DNA of 64,000 bases, taken from the NCBI GenBank assembly GCA_948099385.1, contig CANUEZ040000209.1, positions 2,232,001 to 2,296,000 on the forward strand, read 5' to 3'. The stretch is from Fasciola hepatica. Its lineage: Eukaryota > Platyhelminthes > Trematoda > Plagiorchiida > Fasciolidae. The notes under the pieces were generated by a model. That model saw only the letters and a list, made by a program, of their open reading frames with translations, ran no database searches and was not told where the DNA came from. Made by a program: the position numbers and the translations under genes. Positions 25,030 through 37,742 of this stretch are shown piece after piece (position 1 is the stretch's first letter; each line of letters opens with the position of its first letter).

Positions 25030-27146
25030 TTGTTGTTTGGGTGTTCGACTGACATTCGTTCACCCCAACCCTTGTTCGTGTCCCCGTGTGGGCTCTGTCC
25101 ATGTGCAATGCTCATGATTCCCTTAGCGGATCAAACAGCTGTACAGTGCTTCCATCATTTTCAATGGTCAGTTCAGTGTTCAAGCTGCATGGAGAATCAT
25201 ATTATACAAATCTACTCTGCCACTGCTCTATTGCATTGTATGAGCAATCTGTGTGGATTGTTCATAAGGGAATGCCTTGATTTTACTTAGGCCCATAAAT
25301 AGAGAAGTGATGGAACATAGGATTGGATCGGTGTGCGAGAATTTGGTTGTTACCGTTCAAAGCGAAAGCGAAAGCCGAAGCCAATTTGGGGATTGTGCTA
25401 TATCATGTATTGTATATGTTGAACAAAGCTTTCAGACCCATATCGGATAGCTTTGTGGTTTGGGTGTTCGACTGACATTCGTTCACCCCAACCCTTGTTC
25501 GTGTCCCGTGTGGGCTCTGTCCATGTGCAATGCTCATGATTCCCTTAGCGGATCAAACAGCTGTACAGTGCTTCCATAATTGTCAATGGTCAGTTCAGTG
25601 TTCAAGCTGCATGGAGAATCTTATTATACAAATCTACTCTGAAACTGCTCTATTGCATTGTATGAGCAATCTGTGTGGATTGTTCATAAGGGAATGCCTT
25701 GATTTTACTTAGGCCCATAAATAGAGAAGTGATGGAACATAGGATTGGATCGGTGTGCGAGAATTTGCTTGTTACCGTTCAAAGCGAAAGCGAAAGCCGA
25801 AGCCAATTTGGGGATTGTGCTATATCATGTATTATATATGTTGAACAAAGCGTTGAGACCCATATCGGATAGCCTTGTGATTTCGGTGTTCGACTGACAT
25901 TCGTTCACCCCAACCCTTGTTCGTGTCCCCGTGTGGGCTCTGTCCATGTGCATTGCTCATGATTCCCTTAGCGGATCAAACAGCTGTACAGTGCTTCCAT
26001 AATTTTCAATGGTCAGTTCAGTGTTCAAGCTGCATGGAGAATCATATTATACAAATTTACTCTACTACTGCTCTATTGCATTGCATGAGCAATCTGTGTG
26101 GGGATTGTTCATAAAGGAATGCCTTTGTTTTACTTAGGCCCATAAATAGAGAAGTGATGGAACATAGGATTGGATCGGTGTGCGAGAATTTGGTTGTTAC
26201 CGTTCAAAGCGAAAGCGAAAGCCGAAGCCAATTTGGGGATTGTGCTATATCATGTAGTGTATATGTTGAACAAAGCTTTCAGACCCATATCGGATAGCCT
26301 TGTGGTTTGCGTGTTCGACTGACATTCGTTCACCCCAACCCTTGTTCGTGTCCCGTGTGGGCTCTGTCCATGTGCAATGCTCATGATTCCCTTAGCGGAT
26401 CAAACAGCTGTACAGTGCTTCCATAATTTTCAATGGTCAGTTCAGTGTTCAAGCTGCATGGAGAATCATATTATACAAATCTACTCTGCTACTGCTCTAT
26501 TGCATTGTGTGAGCAATCTGTGTGGGGATTGTTCATAAAGGAATGCCTTTGTTTTACTTTGGCCCATAAATAGAGAAGTGATGGAACATAGGATTGGATC
26601 GGTGTGCGAGAATTTGGTTGTTACCGTTCAAAGCGAAAGCGAAAGCCGAAGCCAATTTGGGGATTGTGCTACATCATGTATTGTATATGTTGAACAAAGC
26701 TTTCAGACCCATATCGGATAGCCTTGTGGTTTGGGTGTTCGACTGACATTCGTTCACCCCAACCCTTGTTCGTGTCCCCGTGTGGGCTCTGTCCATGTGC
26801 AATGCTCATGATTCCCTTAGCGGATCAAACAGCTGTACAGTGCTTCCATAATTTTCAATGGTCAGTTCAGTGTTCAAGCTGCATGGAGAATCATATTATA
26901 CAAATCTACTCTGCTACTGCTCTATTGCATTGTATGAGCATTCTGTGTGGATTGTTCATAAGGGAATGCCTTGATTTTACTTAGGCCCATAAATAGAGAA
27001 GTGATGGAACATAGGATTGGATCGGTGTGCGAGAATTTGGTTGTTACCGTTCAAAGCGAAAGCGAAAGCCGAAGCCAATTTGGGGATTGTGCTATATCAT
27101 GTAGTGTATATGTTGAACAAAGCGTTGAGACCCAAATGGGATAGCC
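25030..27146 (+). repeat. Satellite monomers 59-63
   Basis: Starts are 25030, 25453, 25875, 26300 and 26724. Monomer 59 has the rare ttgttgtttggg junction. Monomer 60 has gtgtcccgtg, ataattgtc, aatcttatta and ctgaaactg. Monomer 61 has gtgcattgctc and aatttactctactactg. Monomer 62 has gtgtcccgtg and tactttggccc with gctacatc. Monomer 63 repeats the gcattctgtg marker of monomer 46. Monomers 59-60 are echoed by 65-66. Confidence 0.9.
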
Positions 27147-28838
27147 TTGTGGTTTGGGTGTTCGACTGACATTCGTTCACCCCAACCCTTGTTCGTGTCC
27201 CCGTGTGGGCTCTGTCCATGTGCAATGCTCATGATTCCCTTAGCGGATCAAACAGCTGTACAGTGCTTCCATAATTGTCAATGGTCAGTTCAGTGTTCAA
27301 GCTGCATGGAGAATCATATTATACAAATCTACTCTGCTACTGCTCTATTGCATTGTGTGAGCAATCTGTGTAGATTGTTCATAAGGGAATGCGTTTGTTT
27401 TACTTAGGCCCATAAATAGAGAAGTGCTGGAACATAGGATTGGATCGGTGTGCGAGAATTTGGTTGTTACCGTTCAAAGCGAAAGCGAAAGCCGAAGCCA
27501 ATTTGGGGATTGTGCTATATCATGTATTGTATATGTTGAACAAAGCTTTCAGACCCATATCGGATAGCCTTGTTGTTTGGGTGTTCGACTGACATTCGTT
27601 CACCCCAACCCTTGTTCGTGTCCCCGTGTGGGCTCTGTCCATGTGCAATGCTCATGATTCCCTTAGCGGATCAAACAGCTGTACAGTGCTTCCATCATTT
27701 TCAATGGTCAGTTCAGTGTTCAAGCTGCATGGAGAATCATATTATACAAATCTACTCTGCCACTGCTCTATTGCATTGTATGAGCAATCTGTGTGGGGAT
27801 TGTTCATAAGGGAATGCCTTGATTTTACTTAGGCCCATAAATAGAGAAGTGATGGAACATAGGATTGGATCGGTGTGCGAGAATTTGGTTGTTACCGTTC
27901 AAAGCGAAAGCGAAAGCCGAAGCCAATTTGGGGATTGTGCTATATCATGTATTGTATATGTTGAACAAAGCGTTGAGACCCATATCGGATAGCTTTGTGG
28001 TTTGGGTGTTCGACTGACATTCGTTCACCCCAACCCTTGTTCGTGTCCCGTGTGGGCTCTGTCCATGTGCAATGCTCATGATTCCCTTAGCGGATCAAAC
28101 AGCTGTACAGTGCTTCCATCATTTTCAATGGTCAGTTCAGTGTTCAAGCTGCATGGAGAATCTTATTATACAAATCTACTCTGAAACTGCTCTATTGCAT
28201 TGTATGAGCAATCTGTGTGGATTGTTCATAAGGGAATGCCTTGATTTTACTTAGGCCCATAAATAGAGAAGTGATGGAACATAGGATTGGATCGGTGTGC
28301 GAGAATTTGGTTGTTACCGTTCAAAGCGAAAGCGAAAGCCGAAGCCAATTTGGGGATTGTGCTATATCATGTATTGTATATGTTGAACAAAGCGTTGAGA
28401 CCCATATCGGATAGCTTTGTGGTTTGGGTGTTCGACTGACATTCGTTCACCCCAACCCTTGTTCGTGTCCCCGTGTGGGCTCTGTCCATGTGCAATGCTC
28501 ATGATTCCCTTAGCGGATCAAACAGCTGTACAGTGCTTCCATAATTTTCAATGGTCAGTTCAGTGTTCAAGCTGCATGGAGAATCATATTATAAAATCTA
28601 CTCTGCTACTGCTCTATTGCATTGTGTGAGCAATCTGTGTGGATTGTTCATAAGGGAATGCCTTGATTTTACTTAGGCCCATAAATAGAGAAGTGATGGA
28701 ACATAGGATTGGATCGGTGTGCGAGAATTTGCTTGTTACCGTTCAAAGCGAAAGCGAAAGCCGAAGCCAATTTGGGGATTGTGCTCTATCATGTAGTGTA
28801 TATGTTGAACAAAGCTTTCAGACCCATATCGGATAGCC
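27147..28838 (+). repeat. Satellite monomers 64-67, six-monomer echo of 58-60
   Basis: Starts are 27147, 27570, 27995 and 28417. Monomer 64 shares ataattgtc with 58, monomer 65 shares ttgttgtttggg with 59, and monomer 66 shares gtgtcccgtg, aatcttatta and ctgaaactg with 60, at an offset of 2540-2542 bp. Monomer 64 has a private gaatgcgtttg, also seen in 86. Monomer 67 has lost one base (attataaaatc). Confidence 0.91.
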
Positions 28839-30535
28839 TTGTTGTTTGGGTGTTCGACTGACATTCGTTCACCCCAACCCTTGTTCGTGTCCCCGTGTGG
28901 GCTCTGTCCATGTGCAATGCTCATGATTCCCTTAGCGGATCAAACAGCTGTACAGTGCTTCCATCATTTTCAATGGTCAGTTCAGTGTTCAAGCTGCATG
29001 GAGAATCATATTATACAAATCTACTCTGCCACTGCTCTATTGCATTGTATGAGCAATCTGTGTGGATTGTTCATAAGGGAATGCCTTGATTTTACTTAGG
29101 CCCATAAATAGAGAAGTGATGGAACATAGGATTGGATCGGTGTGCGAGAATTTGGTTGTTACCGATCAAAGCGAAAGCGAAAGCCGAAGCCAGTTTGGGG
29201 ATTGTGCTATATCATGTAGTGTATATGTTGAACAAAGCGTTGAGACCCATATTGGATAGCCTTGTGATTTCGGTGTTCGACTGACATTCGTTCACCCCAA
29301 CCCTTGTTCGTGTCCCCGTGTGGGCTCTGTCCATGTGCATTGCTCATGATTCCCTTAGCGGATCAAACAGCTGTACAGTGCTTCGATAATTTTCAATGGT
29401 CAGTTCAGTGTTCAAGCTGCATGGAGGATCATATTATACAAATTTACTCTACTACTGCTCTATTGCATTGCATGAGCAATCTGTGTGGGGATTGTTCATA
29501 AAGGAATGCCTTTGTTTTACTTAGGCCCATAAATAGAGAAGTGATGGAACATAGGATTGGATCGGTGTGCGAGAATTTGGTTGTTACCGTTCAAAGCGAA
29601 TGCGAAAGCCGAAGCCAGTTTGGGGATTGTGCTATATCATGTATTGTATATGTTTAACAAAGCGTTGAGACCCATATCGGATAGCCTTGTGATTTCGGTG
29701 TTCGACTGACAATCATTCACCCCAACCCTTGTTCGTGTCCCCGTGTGGGCTCTGTCCATGTGCATTGCTCATGATTCCCTTAGCGGATCAAACAGCTGTA
29801 CAGTGCTTCCATAATTTTCAATGGTCAGTTCAGTGTTCAAGCTGCATGGAGAATCATATTATACAAATTTACTCTACTACTGCTCTATTGCATTGCATGA
29901 GCAATCTGTGTGGGGATTGTTCATAAAGGAATGCCTTTGTTTTACTTAGGCCCATAAATAGAGAAGTGATGGAACATAGGATTGGATCGGTGTGCGAGAA
30001 TTTGCTTGTTACCGTTCAAAGCGAAAGCGAAAGCCGAAGCCAATTTGAGGATTGTGCTATATCATGTATTGTATATGTTGAACAAAGCGTTGAGACCCAT
30101 ATGGGATAGCCTTGTGATTTCGGTGTTCGACTGACATTCGTTCACCCCAACCCTTGTTCGTGTCCCCGTGTGGGCTCTGTCCATGTGCAATGCTCATGAT
30201 TCCCTTAGCGGATCAAACAGCTGTACAGTGCTTCCATCATTTTCAATGGTCAGTTCAGTGTTCAAGCTGCATGGAGAATCATATTATAAAATCTACTCTG
30301 CTACTGCTCTATTGCATTGTGTGAGCAATCTGTGTGGGGCTTGTTCATAATGGAATGCCTTGATTTTACTTAGGCCCATAAATAGAGAAGTGATGGAACA
30401 TAGGATTGGATCGGTGTGCGAGAATTTGCTTGTTACCGTTCAAAGCGAAAGCGAAAGCCGAAGCCAATTTGGGGATTGTGCTATATCATGTATTGTATAT
30501 GTTGAACAAAGCGTTGAGACCCATATCGGATAGCC
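28839..30535 (+). repeat. Four-monomer unit, copy 1 (monomers 68-71)
   Basis: Starts are 28839, 29262, 29687 and 30112. The tail of monomer 68 has the rare accgatcaaag and ends catattgg. Monomers 69 and 70 carry gtgcattgctc and aatttactctactactg. Monomer 71 has attataaaatc and ggggcttg. The accgatcaaag monomer and its successor recur four monomers later (72-73). Monomer 69 has private cttcgataa and gaggatc; the tail of 69 has gcgaatgcg and tgtttaac. Confidence 0.91.
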
Positions 30536-33500
30536 TTGTGGTTTGGGTGTTCGACTGACATTCGTTCACCCCAACCCTTGTTCGTGTCCCCGTGTGGGCT
30601 CTGTCCATGTGCAATGCTCATGATTCCCTTAGCGGATCAAACAGCTGTACAGTGCTTCCATCATTTTCAATGGTCAGTTCAGTGTTCAAGCTGCATGGAG
30701 AATCATATTGTACAAATCTACTCTGCCACTGCTCTATTGCATTGTATGAGCAATCTGTGTGGATTGTTCATAAGGGAATGCCTTGATTTTACTTAGGCCC
30801 ATAAATAGAGAAGTGATGGATTATAGGATTGGATCGGTGTGCGAGAATTTGGTTGTTACCGATCAAAGCGAAAGCGAAAGCCGAAGCCAGTTTGGGGATT
30901 GTGCTATATCATGTAGTGTATATGTTGAACAAAGCGTTGAGACCCATATTGGATAGCCTTGTGATTTCGGTGTTCGACTGACATTCGTTCACCCCAACCC
31001 TTGTTCGTGTCCCCGTGTGGGCTCTGTCCATGTGCAATGCTCATGATTCCCTTAGCGGATCAAACAGCTGTACAGTGCTTCCATAATTTTCAATGGTCAG
31101 TTCAGTGTTCAAGCTGCATGGAGAATCATATTATACAAATTTACTCTACTACTGCTCTATTGCATTGCATGAGCAATCTGTGTGGGGATTGTTCATAAAG
31201 GAATGCCTTTGTTTTACTTAGGCCCATAAATAGAGAAGTGATGGAACATAGGATTGGATCGGTGTGCGAGAATTTGGTTGTTACCGTTCAAAGCGAAAGC
31301 GAAAGCCGAAGCCAATTTGGGGATTGTGCTATATCATGTATTGTATATGTTGAACAAAGCGTTGAGACCCATATCGGATAGCCTTGTGATTTCGGTGTTC
31401 GACTGACATTCGTTCACCCCAACCCTTGTTCGTGTCCCCGTGTGGGCTCTGTCCATGTGCATTGCTCATGATTCCCTTAGCGGATCAAACAGCTGTACAG
31501 TGCTTCCATAATTTTCAATGGTCAGTTCAGTGTTCAAGCTGCATGGAGAATCATATTATACAAATTTACTCTACTACTGCTCTATTGCATTGCATGAGCA
31601 ATCTGTGTGGGGATTGTTCATAAAGGAATGCCTTTGTTTTACTTAGGCCCATAAATAGAGAAGTGATGGAACATAGGATTGGATCGGTGTGCGAGAATTT
31701 GGTTGTTACCGTTCAAAGCGAAAGCGAAAGCCGAAGCCAATTTGGGGATTGTGCTATATCATGTAGTGTATATGTTGAACAAAGCTTTCAGACCCATATC
31801 GGATAGCCTTGTTTTTTGGGTGTTCGACTGACATTCGTTCACCCCAACCCTTGTTCGTGTCCCGTGTGGGCTCTGTCCATGTGCAATGCTCATGATTCCC
31901 TTAGCGGATCAAACAGCTGTACAGTGCTTCCATCATTTTCAATGGTCAGTTCAGTGTTCAAGCTGCATGGAGAATCATATTATACAAATCTACTCAGCCA
32001 CTGCTCTATTGCATTGTATGAGCAATCTGTGTGGATTGTTCATAAGGGAATGCCTTGATTTTACTTAGGCCCTTAAATAGAGAAGTGATGGAACATAGGA
32101 TTGGATCGGTGTGCGAGAATTTGGTTGTTACCGTTCAAAGCGAAAGCGAAAGCCAAAGCCAATTTGGGGATTGTGCTGTATCATGTATTGTATATGTTGA
32201 ACAAAGCGTTGAGACCCATATGGGATAGCCTTGTGATTTCGGTGTTCGACTGACATTCGTTCACCCCAACCCTTGTTCGTGTCCCCGTGTGGGCTCTGTC
32301 CATGTGCAATGCTCATGATTCCCTTAGCGGATCAAACAGCTGTACAGTGCTTCCATCATTTTCAATGGTCAGTTCAGTGTTCAAGCTGCATGGAGAATCA
32401 TATTATAAAATCTACTCTGCTACTGCTCTATTGCATTGTGTGAGCAATCTGTGTGGATTGTTCATAAGGGAATGCCTTGATTTTACTTAGGCCCATAAAT
32501 AGAGAAGTGATGGAACATAGGATTGGATCGGTGTGCGAGAATTTGGTTGTTACCGTTCAAAGCGAAAGCGAAAGCCGAAGCCAATTTGGGGATTGTGCTC
32601 TATCATGTAGTGTATATGTTGAACAAAGCGTTGAGACCCATATCGGATAGCCTTGTGGTTTGGGTGTTCGACTGACATTCGTTCACCCCAACCCTTGTTC
32701 GTGTCCCCGTGTGGGCTCTGTCCATGTGCAATGCTCATGATTCCCTTAGCGGATCAAACAGCTGTACAGTGCTTCCATAATTTTCAATGGTCAGTTCAGT
32801 GTTCAAGCTGCATGGAGAATCATGTTATACAAATCTACTCTGCCACTGCTCTATTGCATTGTATGAGCAATCTGTGTGGGGCTTGTTCATAATGGAATGC
32901 CTTGATTTTACTTAGGCCCATAAATAGAGAAGTGATGGAACATAGGATTGGATCGGTGTGCGAGAATTTGGTTGTTACCGTTCAAAGCGAAAGCGAAAGC
33001 CGAAGCCAATTTGGGGATTGTGCTCTATCATGTAGTGTATATGTTGAACAAAGCGTTGAGACCCATATCGGATAGCCTTGTGGTTTGGGTGTTCGACTGA
33101 CATTCGTTCACCCCAACCCTTGTTCGTGTCCCCGTGTGGGCTCTGTCCATTTGCAATGCTCATGATTCCCTTAGCGGATCAAACAGCTGTAAGGTGCTTC
33201 GATAATTTTCAATGGTCAGTTCAGTGTTCAAGCTGCATGGAGAATCATATTATACAAATTTACTCTACTAATGCTCTATTGCATTGTGTGAGCAATCTGT
33301 GTAGATTGTTCATAAGGGAATGCCTTGGTTTTACTTAGGCCCATAAATAGAGAAGTGATGGAACATAGGATTGGATCGGTGTGCGAGAATTTGGTTGTTA
33401 CCGTTCAAAGCGAAAGCGAAAGCCGAAGCCAGTTTGGGGATTGTGCTGTATCATGTATTGTATATGTTGAACAAAGCGTTGAGACCCATATCGGATAGCC
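30536..33500 (+). repeat. Satellite monomers 72-78, partial copy of the four-monomer unit
   Basis: Starts are 30536, 30959, 31384, 31809, 32231, 32653 and 33078. Monomers 72-73 match 68-69 at 1697 bp (accgatcaaag, catattgg, aatttactctactactg). Monomer 72 has private catattgtac and atggattatagg. Monomer 75 has ttgttttttggg and gtgtcccgtg. Monomer 76 has attataaaatc. Monomers 76-77 share gctctatcatgtagtg tails. Monomer 78 has private ccatttgc, gtaaggtgcttcg and ctaatgctc. Confidence 0.9.
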
Positions 33501-35621
33501 TTGTGATTTCGGTGTTCGACTGACATTCGTTCACCCCAACCCTTGTTCGTGTCCCCGTGTGGGCTCTGTCCATGTGCAATGCTCATGATTCCCTTAGCGG
33601 ATCAAACAGCTGTACAGTGCTTCCATCATTTTCAATGGTCAGTTCAGTGTTCAAGCTGCATGGAGAATCATATTATACAAATCTACTCTGCTACTGCTCT
33701 ATTGCATTGTGTGAGCAATCTGTGTGGGGATTGTTCATAAGGGATTGCCTTTGTTTTACTTAGGCCCATAAATAGAGAAGTGATGGAACATAGGATTGGA
33801 TCGGTGTGCGAGAATTTGGTTGTTACCGTTCAAAGCGAAAGCGAAAGCCGAAGCCAATTTGGGGATTGTGCTATATCATGTATTGTATATGTTGAACAAA
33901 GCGTTGAGACCCATATCGGATAGCTTTGTGGTTTGGGTGTTCGACTGACATTCGTTCACCCCAACCCTTGTTCGTGTCCCCGTGTGGGCTCTGTCCATGT
34001 GCAATGCTCATGATTCCCTTAGCGGATCAAACAGCTGTACAGTGCTTCCATCATTTTCAATGGTCAGTTCAGTGTTCAAGCTGCATGGAGAATCATATTA
34101 TACAAATCTACTCTGCTACTGCTCTATTGCATTGTGTGAGCAATCTGTGTGGGGATTGTTCATAAGGGAATGCCTTTGTTTTACTTAGGCCCATAAATAG
34201 AGAATTGATGGAACATAGGATTGGATCGGTGTGCGAGAATTTGGTTGTTACCGTTCAAAGCAAAAGCGAAAGCCGAAGCCAGTTTGGGGATTGTGCTATA
34301 TCATGTAGTGTATATGTTGAACAAAGCGTTGAGACCCATATGGGATAGCCTTGTGATTTCGGTGTTCGACTGACATTCGTTCACCCCAACCCTTGTTCGT
34401 GTCCCCGTGTGGGCTCTGTCCATGTGCAATGCTCATGATTCCCTTAGCGGATCAAACAGCTGTACAGTGCTTCCATCATTTTCAATGGTCAGTTCAGTGT
34501 TCAAGCTGCATGGAGAATCATATTATACAGATCTACTCTGCTACTGCTCTATTGCATTGCATGAGCAATCTGTGTGGGGATTGTTCATAAAGGAATGCCT
34601 TTGTTTTACTTAGGCCCATAAATAGAGAAGTGATGGAACATAGGATTGGATCGGTGTGCGAGAATTTGGTTGTTACCGTTCAAAGCGAAAGCGAAAGCCG
34701 AAGCCAATTTGGGGATTGTGCTATATCATGTATTGTATATGTTGAACAAAGCGTTGAGACCCATATTGGATAGCCTTGTGGTTTGGGTGTTCGACTGACA
34801 ATCATTCACCCCAACCCTTGTTCGTGTCCCCGTGTGGGCTCTGTCCATGTGCAATGCTCATGATTCCCTTAGCGGATCAAACAGCTGTACAGTGCTTCCA
34901 TAATTTTCAATGGTCAGTTCAGTGTTCAAGCTGCATGGAGAATCATATTATACAAATCTACTCTGCTACTGCTCTATTGCATTGTATGAGCAATCTGTGT
35001 GGATTGTTCATAAGGGAATGCCTTGATTTTACTTAGGCCCATAAATAGAGAAGTGATGGAACATAGGATTGGATCGGTGTGCGAGAATTTGGTTGTTACC
35101 GTTCAAAGCGAAAGCGAAAGCCGAAGCCAATTTGGGGATTGTGCTATATCATGTATTGTATATGTTGAACAAAGCGTTGAGACCCATATCGGATAGCTTT
35201 GTGGTTTGGGTGTTCGACTGACATTCATTCACCCCAACCCTTGTTCGTGTCCCCGTGTGGGCTCTGTCCATGTGCAATGCTCATGATTCCCTTAGCGGAT
35301 CAAACAGCTGTACAGTGCTTCCATCATTTTCAATGGTCAGTTCAGTGTTCAAGCTGCATGGAGAATCATATTATACAAATCTACTCTGCTACTGCTCTAT
35401 TGCATTGCATGAGCAATCTGTGTGGATTGTTCATAAAGGAATGCCTTGGTTTTACTTTGGCCCATAAATAGAGAAGTGATGGAACATAGGATTGGATCGG
35501 TGTGCGAGAATTTGGTTGTTACCGTTCAAAGCGAATGCGAAAGCCGAAACCAATTTGAGGATTGTGCTATATCATGTATTGTATATGTTCCACAAAGCGT
35601 TGAGACCCATATCGGATAGCC
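33501..35621 (+). repeat. Satellite monomers 79-83
   Basis: Starts are 33501, 33926, 34351, 34776 and 35199. Monomer 79 has gggattgcctttg, as in monomers 8, 9 and 136. The tail of monomer 80 has private agagaattgatgg and aagcaaaagcg. Monomer 81 has tacagatc. Monomer 82 has acaatcattc. The tail of monomer 83 has tactttggccc, gcgaatgcg, gaaaccaatttgagg and the first ttccacaaag of the window, a variant that becomes common after 39.8 kb. Confidence 0.91.
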
Positions 35622-37317
35622 TTGTGGTTTGGGTGTTCGACTGACATTCGTTCACCCCAACCCTTGTTCGTGTCCCCGTGTGGGCTCTGTCCATGTGCAA
35701 TGCTCATGATTCCCTTACCGGATCAAACAGCTGTACAGTGCTTCCATAATTTTCAATGGTCAGTTCAGTGTTCAAGCTGCATGGAGAATCATATTATACA
35801 AAATCTACTCTGCTACTGCTCTATTGCATTGCATGAGCAATCTGTGTGGGGATTGTTCATAAGGGAATGCCTTGGTTTTACTTAGGCCCATAAATAGAGA
35901 AGTGATGGAACATAGGATTGGATCGGTGTGCGAGAATTTGGTTGTTACCGTTCAAAGCGAAAGCGAAAGCCGAAGCCAGTTTGGGGATTGTGCTATATCA
36001 TGTATTGTATATGTTGAACAAAGCGTTCAGACCCATATCGGATAGCCTTGTGGTTTGCGTGTTCGACTGACATTCGTTCACCCCAACCCTTGTTCGTGTC
36101 CCCGTGTGGGCTCTGTCCATGTGCAATGCTCATGATTCCCTTACCGGATCAAACAGCTGTACAGTGCTTCCATAATTTTCAATGGTCAGTTCAGTGTTCA
36201 AGCTGCATGGAGAATCATATTATACAGATCTACTCTGCTACTGCTCTATTGCATTGTGTGAGCAATCTGTGTGGGGATTGTTCATAAGGGAATGCCTTTG
36301 TTTTACTTAGGCCCATAAATAGAGAAGTGATGGAACATAGGATTGGATCGGTGTGCGAGAATTTGGTTGTTACCGTTCAAAGCGAAAGCGAAAGCCGAAG
36401 CCAGTTTGGGGATTGTGCTATATCATGTAGTGTATATGTTGAACAAAGCTTTCAGACCCATATCGGATAGCCTTGAGGTTTGGGTGTTCGACTGACATTC
36501 GTTCACCCCAACCCTTGTTCGTGTCCCCGTGTGGGCTCTGTCCATGTGCAATGCTCATGATTCCCTTAGCGGATCAAACAGCTGTACAGTGCTTCCATCA
36601 TTTTCAATGGTCAGTTCAGTGTTCAAGCTGCATGGAGAATCATAATATACAAATCTACTCTGCCACTGCTCTATTGCATTGTGTGAGCAATCTGTGTGGA
36701 TTGTTCATAAGGGAATGCGTTTGTTTTACTTAGGCCCATAAATAGAGAAGTGATGGAACATAGGATTGGATCGGTGTGCGAGAATTTGGTTGTTACCGTT
36801 CAAAGCGAAAGCGAAAGCCGAAGCCAATTTAGGGATTGTGCTATATCATGTATTGCATATGTTGAACAAAGCGTTCAGACCCATATCGGATAGCCTTGTG
36901 GTTTGGGTGTTCGACTGACAATCATTCACCCCAACCCTTGTTCGTGTCCCCGTGTGGGCTCTGTCCATGTGCAATGCTCATGATTCCCTTAGCGGATCAA
37001 ACAGCTGTACAGTGCTTCCATAATTTTCAATGGTCAGTTCAGTGTTCAAGCTGCATGGAGAATCATATTATAAAATCTACACTGCTACTGCTCTATTGCA
37101 TTGTATGAGCAATCTGTGTGGATTGTTCATAAGGGAATGCCTTGGTTTTACTTAGGCCCATAAATAGAGAAGTGATGGAACATAGGATTGGATCGGTGTG
37201 CGAGAATTTGGTTGTTACCGTTCAAAGCGAAAGCGAAAGCCGAAGCCAATTTGGGGATTGTGCTATATCATGTATTGTATATGTTGAACAAAGCGTTGAG
37301 ACCCATATCGGATAGCT
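35622..37317 (+). repeat. Satellite monomers 84-87
   Basis: Starts are 35622, 36048, 36473 and 36896. Monomers 84 and 85 share cttaccggatc, a change in an otherwise very constant segment, so they are local sisters. Monomer 86 has ttgaggtttggg and cataatatac. Monomer 87 has attataaaatc followed by a private tacactgc; its preceding tail has tattgcatatg. Confidence 0.91.
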
Positions 37318-37742
37318 TTGTGGTTTGGGTGTTCGACTGCCATTTGTTCACCCCAACCTTTGTTCGTGTCCCCGTGAGGGCTCTGTCCATGTGCAATGCT
37401 CATGATTCCTTTAGCGGATCCAACAGCTGTACAGTGCTTCCATAATTTTCAATGGTCAGTTCAGTGTTCAAGCTGCATGGAGAATCATATTATACAGATC
37501 TACTCTGCTACTGCTCTATTGCATTGTATGAGCAATCTGTGTGGGGATTGTTCATAAGGGAATGCCTTGGTTTTACTTAGGCCCATAAATAGAGAAGTGA
37601 TGGAACATAGGATTGGATCGGTGTGCGAGAATTTGGTTGTTACCGTTCAAAGCGAAAGCGAAAGCCGAAGCCAGTTTGGGGATTCTGCTATATCATGTAG
37701 TGTATATGTTGAACAAAGCGTTGAGACCCATATGGGATAGCC
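37318..37742 (+). repeat. Divergent satellite monomer 88
   Basis: This copy has an unusual concentration of private substitutions in the normally invariant first third: gactgccatttg, aacctttg, cccgtgagggc, gattcctttagc and ggatccaacagc (a BamHI-like site). The rest of the monomer is ordinary (ataatttt, tacagatc, GGGG, ccttgg). It is flanked by typical copies. It may be an older relic that escaped homogenisation, or a copy converted from an outside subfamily. Confidence 0.9.

Noticed and set aside
28736..28924. Minus-strand open frame of 60-62 codons, repeated in many monomers
   Set aside because: It is the reverse of the same satellite sequence and is broken or absent in most copies by ordinary variants; there is no sign of coding constraint.
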